Below the pieces are notes generated by a model. It worked only from the letters and a program-made list of their open reading frames with translations. It made no database searches and was not told the DNA's origin. DNA of 8,417 bases from Bacteroidales bacterium (GTDB taxonomy: Bacteria > Bacteroidota > Bacteroidia > Bacteroidales > WCHB1-69): contig JAIROC010000266.1 of NCBI GenBank assembly GCA_031257735.1, positions 1 to 8,417 on the forward strand, read 5' to 3'. Numbering within the stretch: position 1 is the stretch's first letter; each line of letters opens with the position of its first letter. Shown piece after piece: positions 5,653 to 8,417 of the stretch. A program made the translations under genes and the position numbers.

Positions 5653-6465
5653 ATGGAAAATTTTCATAAAAAAATAATGATATTGAGTGTTTATCTGATG
5701 TTTATATCGTTTACAGGATTGACACAATCATTGATTGTACCTTCAGACGGAAGACCGGAAGGAAGCGCTTTTTTAAAACGAGTAGAAAATAACTTGTTAA
5801 ATGACGTCCATATAATTTCAGGCAAGAAAACATCATATATGTATAATCTTGAAAGTAAAACGGATATTGAAAAACTTATTTTCGGAGACTTCAACGCTAT
5901 GGTTGAGTTTTTCATCAGCCCTTCATTTGAGGGCGCTTATGGCTTTCGTATTGTAAAAGATTCGTTAGATGAGGGATATACTATTGAAAGCAAGCGTATT
6001 TCAAATTGGGATACAGTGTGGTCGCAGTTAAGTAAAGAATTTCCAAGCATTAGTATTAAAGCTGGAGAAAATCATTTAACGACGAGAGCAGAAAAAGATA
6101 GAATCAGGGATTACAATAGAGAAATCTTCGACAAGCAAATAAAAGAAAGTTTTCGTCGATATGAAGTAATAACACTATCTGTTTCTGTGAGTAAGTTATT
6201 TACAGAAAAGTTGTATGAGTGTATCAATACAGCGATATCTCATTTTTCGGTAAAAGGAACTCCCGCCTCTATCATGGATGGTTATAAGACAATCTTACGT
6301 TGCGTGGTTGCGGATGAAGTCTGGACATTGACAATTCAGTCGCCTCAAAACGAACTGCTTCAACTGACCAAGATTTGTCAACAATTAGTGGAAGATATTA
6401 AATCAAAGAATGTCAGTGAACCGGATTATATAACATTGTTCGAGAAAATAACACAACAATTGTAA
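5653..6465 (+). CDS. Exported partner protein of JAMM-like lipoprotein 2, function unknown
   Basis: ATG 5653 is preferred over TTG 5644. The 270-aa product has an N-terminal signal peptide (MENFHKKIMILSVYLMFISF, likely cut near LTQ-S) and no lipobox, so it should be periplasmic or secreted. It is a paralog of the 2982 product: SAFLKRVENN, TDIEKLIFGDFNAMVEFFIS, GFRIVKDSLDEGY, then IMDGYKTILRCVVADEVWTL. It is longer, mainly through an extra charged segment at about residues 130-172 (AEKDRIRDYNREIFDKQIKESF) absent from the first copy. Only 15 nt separates it from the JAMM-like lipoprotein gene, the same order as in cassette 1, so the two genes duplicated as a unit. The pair of proteins probably interacts. 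Its stop codon lies within the left end of repeat copy B. Confidence 0.75.
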   Translation: MENFHKKIMILSVYLMFISFTGLTQSLIVPSDGRPEGSAFLKRVENNLLNDVHIISGKKTSYMYNLESKTDIEKLIFGDFNAMVEFFISPSFEGAYGFRIVKDSLDEGYTIESKRISNWDTVWSQLSKEFPSISIKAGENHLTTRAEKDRIRDYNREIFDKQIKESFRRYEVITLSVSVSKLFTEKLYECINTAISHFSVKGTPASIMDGYKTILRCVVADEVWTLTIQSPQNELLQLTKICQQLVEDIKSKNVSEPDYITLFEKITQQL

Positions 6466-6682
6466 CTACTCAGGTATGTTAATACATTATAGCCATTTAT
6501 GTTTGTAAGATTTTTGTATCAGATATGAGATTAATTAATGATTATGATTGTTCGTAAAATTAAAACAAAATGAGTTTGTTTTTAAAGTTGGACAGTCAGT
6601 TTTTCCCGAACGAAGCAAGGGAAACGAAAGAGCGGGAATCGCTTGTTGAGCGAATGTTCCGGCGTTGCCGCAGGTCGTCTAA
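6459..6682. repeat. Modular intergenic repeat element, copy B
   Basis: The left end 6459-6477 is identical to 4532-4550 and overlaps the stop codon of the upstream gene; the right end 6655-6682 matches 4683-4710. The middle is unrelated to copy A and contains a 38-codon ORF (6570-6686) starting MSLFLKLDSQFFPNEARE and ending ERMFRRCRRSSN. This looks like an incidental reading of a dispersed repeat rather than a gene: it has no start signal and no partner. A short hairpin CGGC-GTT-GCCG (6660-6670) lies at the right end. Together with copy A it forms direct repeats about 1.9 kb apart around cassette 2. Confidence 0.6.
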
Positions 6683-6703
6683 TTAATTTTGGGATAGAAT
6701 AAA
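6683..6703 (+). promoter_or_regulatory. Candidate promoter segment (cassette 3 copy)
   Basis: TAATTTTG (6684-6691) matches the Bacteroidota -7 consensus TAnnTTTG and runs into GGGATAGAATAAA (6691-6703), nearly identical to 4757-4769 upstream of cassette 2. It lies about 50 nt before the start at 6742. A -33 TTTG at the expected spacing was not found, so this is a weak call resting mainly on the shared sequence. Confidence 0.3.
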
Positions 6704-6741
6704 AAAAATTTAAATATTAAATTAATTAAAAATAACAAATA

Positions 6742-7605
6742 ATGAAAAGTTTTAAATCTATGACCTTGCACGCAAACGAGAGCGTCATGAAGGAGGCAGA
6801 CAAAGGAATCTTGCGGAGTGGACATAAAAATTTAAGTTATAGATTTTTATTGGTTGCGGTATTAGTTTCAGTTGCAATGAGTAGTTTTTTCGTTGCCTGT
6901 AGCTCGGATGATATATTTTCGGAAGACAATATGGATTCTAATCTTGAAATGCAAATTTTCGGAGAGTATCTGTCATTTAGCTCTAAAATAGACAGTAAGA
7001 CAGTTGGTTTACCGGAGGAAGACGTGAAGGTACTTGTGTTAGCCTTTCAAAGAATCAAACTTATAAAGAAAGATGGGCTTTACCAAATGCTTGAAACATC
7101 TGCAAATCAGATAAATGTTTCCGAAGAAGTATTTACCTGTCTTGACGATATGCTAAAGATAAGTAACAAACGAATTCTTGAGTATGGCAGAATATCGTCA
7201 TTGATTCCGAGATTAAAGGATGGCGTAAATGAAAATGGAAATGAAAATAGAACTTCAAATGATTGCGTTGCTCAGACTATAGTCAATATAGCTCAGTTTA
7301 TGGGGATGTCGTTGGATTTTTATGTAGTAAAGGGATGGATAGTACAACAACATGGCGCTAACGGGGTGCCTTCCGGAAGCATACAGGCAGTTATAAATCA
7401 TTATTTTTCATCGTCTCCTGTTACTATTTCTAATGGTTATACTCCTCCATCAGGTAAACAGGTTTTTGTAGTATTCAATTATGGCAACGGAACAGGTCAT
7501 GCTGCAAGATATTTGTCCTGTTCCAACGATTATGTTTTATGTAATGATGGCTTTTATCTTCTTGGTCAAGTATCGTCTGCCTATTTAATTTCCAGTGTTA
7601 ATTAA
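6742..7605 (+). CDS. Lipoprotein with papain/C39-like cysteine peptidase domain and HANESVM leader
   Basis: The 287-aa product starts MKSFKSMTLHANESVMKEAD, an extension almost identical to the start of the 2038 ORF, which confirms this ATG. After a charged stretch comes the signal-peptide core (FLLVAVLVSVAMSSFFVAC) with lipobox cysteine C53, followed by SSDD, the acidic pattern linked to surface export in Bacteroidota. A helical middle (about 65-155) leads to a C-terminal domain with NDCVAQTIVNIAQFMG (C175), a GVPSGSIQAVINHY helix, GNGTGHAARYLS (H253) and LCNDG (N268/D269). Cys-helix, GHxAR and NDG in this order and spacing match the catalytic Cys-His-Asn/Asp of papain-fold peptidases, C39-like group. 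It may cleave a peptide substrate at the cell surface, or be a toxin-type peptidase. It is unrelated in this domain to the JAMM-like lipoproteins. The partner gene begins 26 nt after its stop. Confidence 0.75.
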   Translation: MKSFKSMTLHANESVMKEADKGILRSGHKNLSYRFLLVAVLVSVAMSSFFVACSSDDIFSEDNMDSNLEMQIFGEYLSFSSKIDSKTVGLPEEDVKVLVLAFQRIKLIKKDGLYQMLETSANQINVSEEVFTCLDDMLKISNKRILEYGRISSLIPRLKDGVNENGNENRTSNDCVAQTIVNIAQFMGMSLDFYVVKGWIVQQHGANGVPSGSIQAVINHYFSSSPVTISNGYTPPSGKQVFVVFNYGNGTGHAARYLSCSNDYVLCNDGFYLLGQVSSAYLISSVN

Positions 7606-7631
7606 GTAAAAAAAATAAAAATTATTTGTTT

Positions 7632-8411
7632 ATGAAAACCGTATTTTTTAATTTACGAAAAGTATCTTTTATAGCAGGTTTACTTTTTTATGCAATATTT
7701 AATGGTACCACTCTTGGCGCTCAAGATTTAGTTTTGCAGAGATTGGATTCGGTTGATGAAACCACATTTCATACAAAAGAACTGCCTAAGGATTTAGTTT
7801 TGCAAGGATTGGATTCAGTTGAAACCGCATTTCATATAAAATATGAAATGCCTAAAGGCTTTAACAACCCCAATGCCGCACAATTCTGGCAGCCGAAGAG
7901 GTACTCTCCATGGCGTACTTTGTGTTGGGTTTTCGAATCCAAAGATAAACAATGCAAAGTGTTGTACAATGTGTTTCCCAGGTATCCTACGATTATCGGA
8001 TATAATACACATAGGAGCATGATGCGTCGCGAATTCGAGAATATGTTAAATGGGGATAATTGTTTACGTATTCTACCGTCCAAAGAAGCGCAGAAGAGAT
8101 TCAATGCCGATTCGATTTTTCTGTATGATGTTCCGACAGCAGCAGTACTTGATACGGATGATGAGAAATTTACTCATTGTACCAGAATGTTTATTACCAA
8201 GCAAGACAGACCGATATTGGATTTGGTTTGGTACTTTACGGAAAAAGGGAAGAAAAAGGAAAAAAAATATATGCAAAAGATAAACAAACATATTTGGTAT
8301 TACGATGGTTATGGGTATAACGATGGTTATTGGACTTTGTTGGACAGGCAAAGATGGGAGGAGTGGATGAAAATATGTTTTAAAATACTTATGGAAAGAA
8401 AAACACACTAA
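7632..8411 (+). CDS. Exported partner protein of the cysteine-peptidase-like lipoprotein, function unknown
   Basis: ATG 7632 is chosen over TTG 7626. The 259-aa product begins with a Sec signal peptide (MKTVFFNLRKVSFIAGLLFY, cleavage predicted at LGA-Q) and has no lipobox. Directly after the cleavage site come two tandem 22-residue repeats (DLVLQRLDSV... and DLVLQGLDSV..., each ending PK). The rest is aromatic and basic: FWQPKRYSPWRTLCWVF, a middle region, then LDLVWYFTEKGKKKEKK and a WYYDGYGYNDGYWTL stretch. I do not recognise a family and see no similarity to the partners in cassettes 1 and 2. A different partner for a different peptidase-like domain is what effector-immunity or enzyme-inhibitor pairing predicts. 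It probably acts in the periplasm. The stop is six bases before the window end. Confidence 0.7.
   Translation: MKTVFFNLRKVSFIAGLLFYAIFNGTTLGAQDLVLQRLDSVDETTFHTKELPKDLVLQGLDSVETAFHIKYEMPKGFNNPNAAQFWQPKRYSPWRTLCWVFESKDKQCKVLYNVFPRYPTIIGYNTHRSMMRREFENMLNGDNCLRILPSKEAQKRFNADSIFLYDVPTAAVLDTDDEKFTHCTRMFITKQDRPILDLVWYFTEKGKKKEKKYMQKINKHIWYYDGYGYNDGYWTLLDRQRWEEWMKICFKILMERKTH
7725..7856 (+). repeat. Two tandem 66-bp (22-codon) repeats at the mature N-terminus
   Basis: Units 7725-7790 and 7791-7856 both begin GATTTAGTTTTGCA and encode DLVLQ(R/G)LDSV, a TFH/AFH core, and a terminal (E)(L/M)PK. Compensating one-codon differences within the units keep both at exactly 22 codons. They follow the signal-peptide cleavage site, so the repeats form the N-terminus of the exported protein. 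Confidence 0.8.
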
Positions 8412-8417
8412 ATTTGC

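Noticed and set aside
6498..6505. TATGTTTG, a match to the Bacteroidota -7 consensus within repeat copy B
   Set aside because: No -33 TTTG at suitable spacing, and it would leave a leader of over 200 nt. Such matches are frequent in AT-rich DNA.
4532..6682. Insertion sequence or integron-like cassette array
   Set aside because: No transposase or integrase, no terminal inverted repeats and no attC-like folded site at each cassette end; only direct-repeat flanks around one cassette.
7815..8408. Three antisense ORFs under the last gene
   Set aside because: They are shadows of the 7632-8411 gene, which has a signal peptide and good spacing to its upstream neighbour; the antisense products show no domain or signal.

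Overview
The window looks like a chromosomal accessory region of a gut-type Bacteroidota, most likely Bacteroidales. The reasons are AT-rich genes whose starts mostly lack Shine-Dalgarno sequences, lipoproteins with acidic or QK(E)-type residues right after the lipobox cysteine (the Bacteroidota surface-export pattern), a FecI-like ECF sigma factor, and an O-antigen-ligase/TPR protein of a kind common in that phylum. The species cannot be named from the sequence alone.

Layout. (1) Positions 1-1974, plus strand: the 3' part of a polytopic Wzy_C/O-antigen-ligase-like protein with C-terminal TPRs, followed after 18 nt by an ECF sigma factor. The ligase gene is visibly richer in G+C than the rest, and AT-rich accessory DNA begins at about the sigma gene. 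(2) Positions 2038-3686: cassette 1, a lipoprotein with a JAMM/JAB-like metallopeptidase motif, split by a 13-bp tandem duplication, plus an exported partner. (3) Positions 3776-4525: a group of small unknown genes, namely a possible 33-aa Cys/Trp peptide and two related proteins of 103 and 110 aa. (4) Positions 4834-6465: cassette 2, paralogous to cassette 1 in both genes and intact. (5) Positions 6742-8411: cassette 3, a lipoprotein with a papain/C39-like cysteine-peptidase domain plus a different exported partner. Cassette 2 is bracketed by two copies of a modular intergenic repeat (4532-4710 and 6459-6682). No tRNA, rRNA, CRISPR array or transposase was seen.

How the genes may work together. 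All three cassettes have the same plan: a lipoprotein carrying a peptidase-like C-terminal domain, then within 15-26 nt a gene for a Sec-exported non-lipoprotein. Lipoproteins 1 and 3 have unrelated C-terminal domains but share an almost identical N-terminal extension (MTxHANESVM) in front of the signal peptide. A constant targeting segment, swappable enzymatic domains and a matched downstream partner is the logic of polymorphic secreted effector/immunity (or peptidase/inhibitor) systems. I propose that this is such a system, with one member switched off or made phase-variable by the 13-bp duplication. The architecture is read directly from the sequence. The function is inference.
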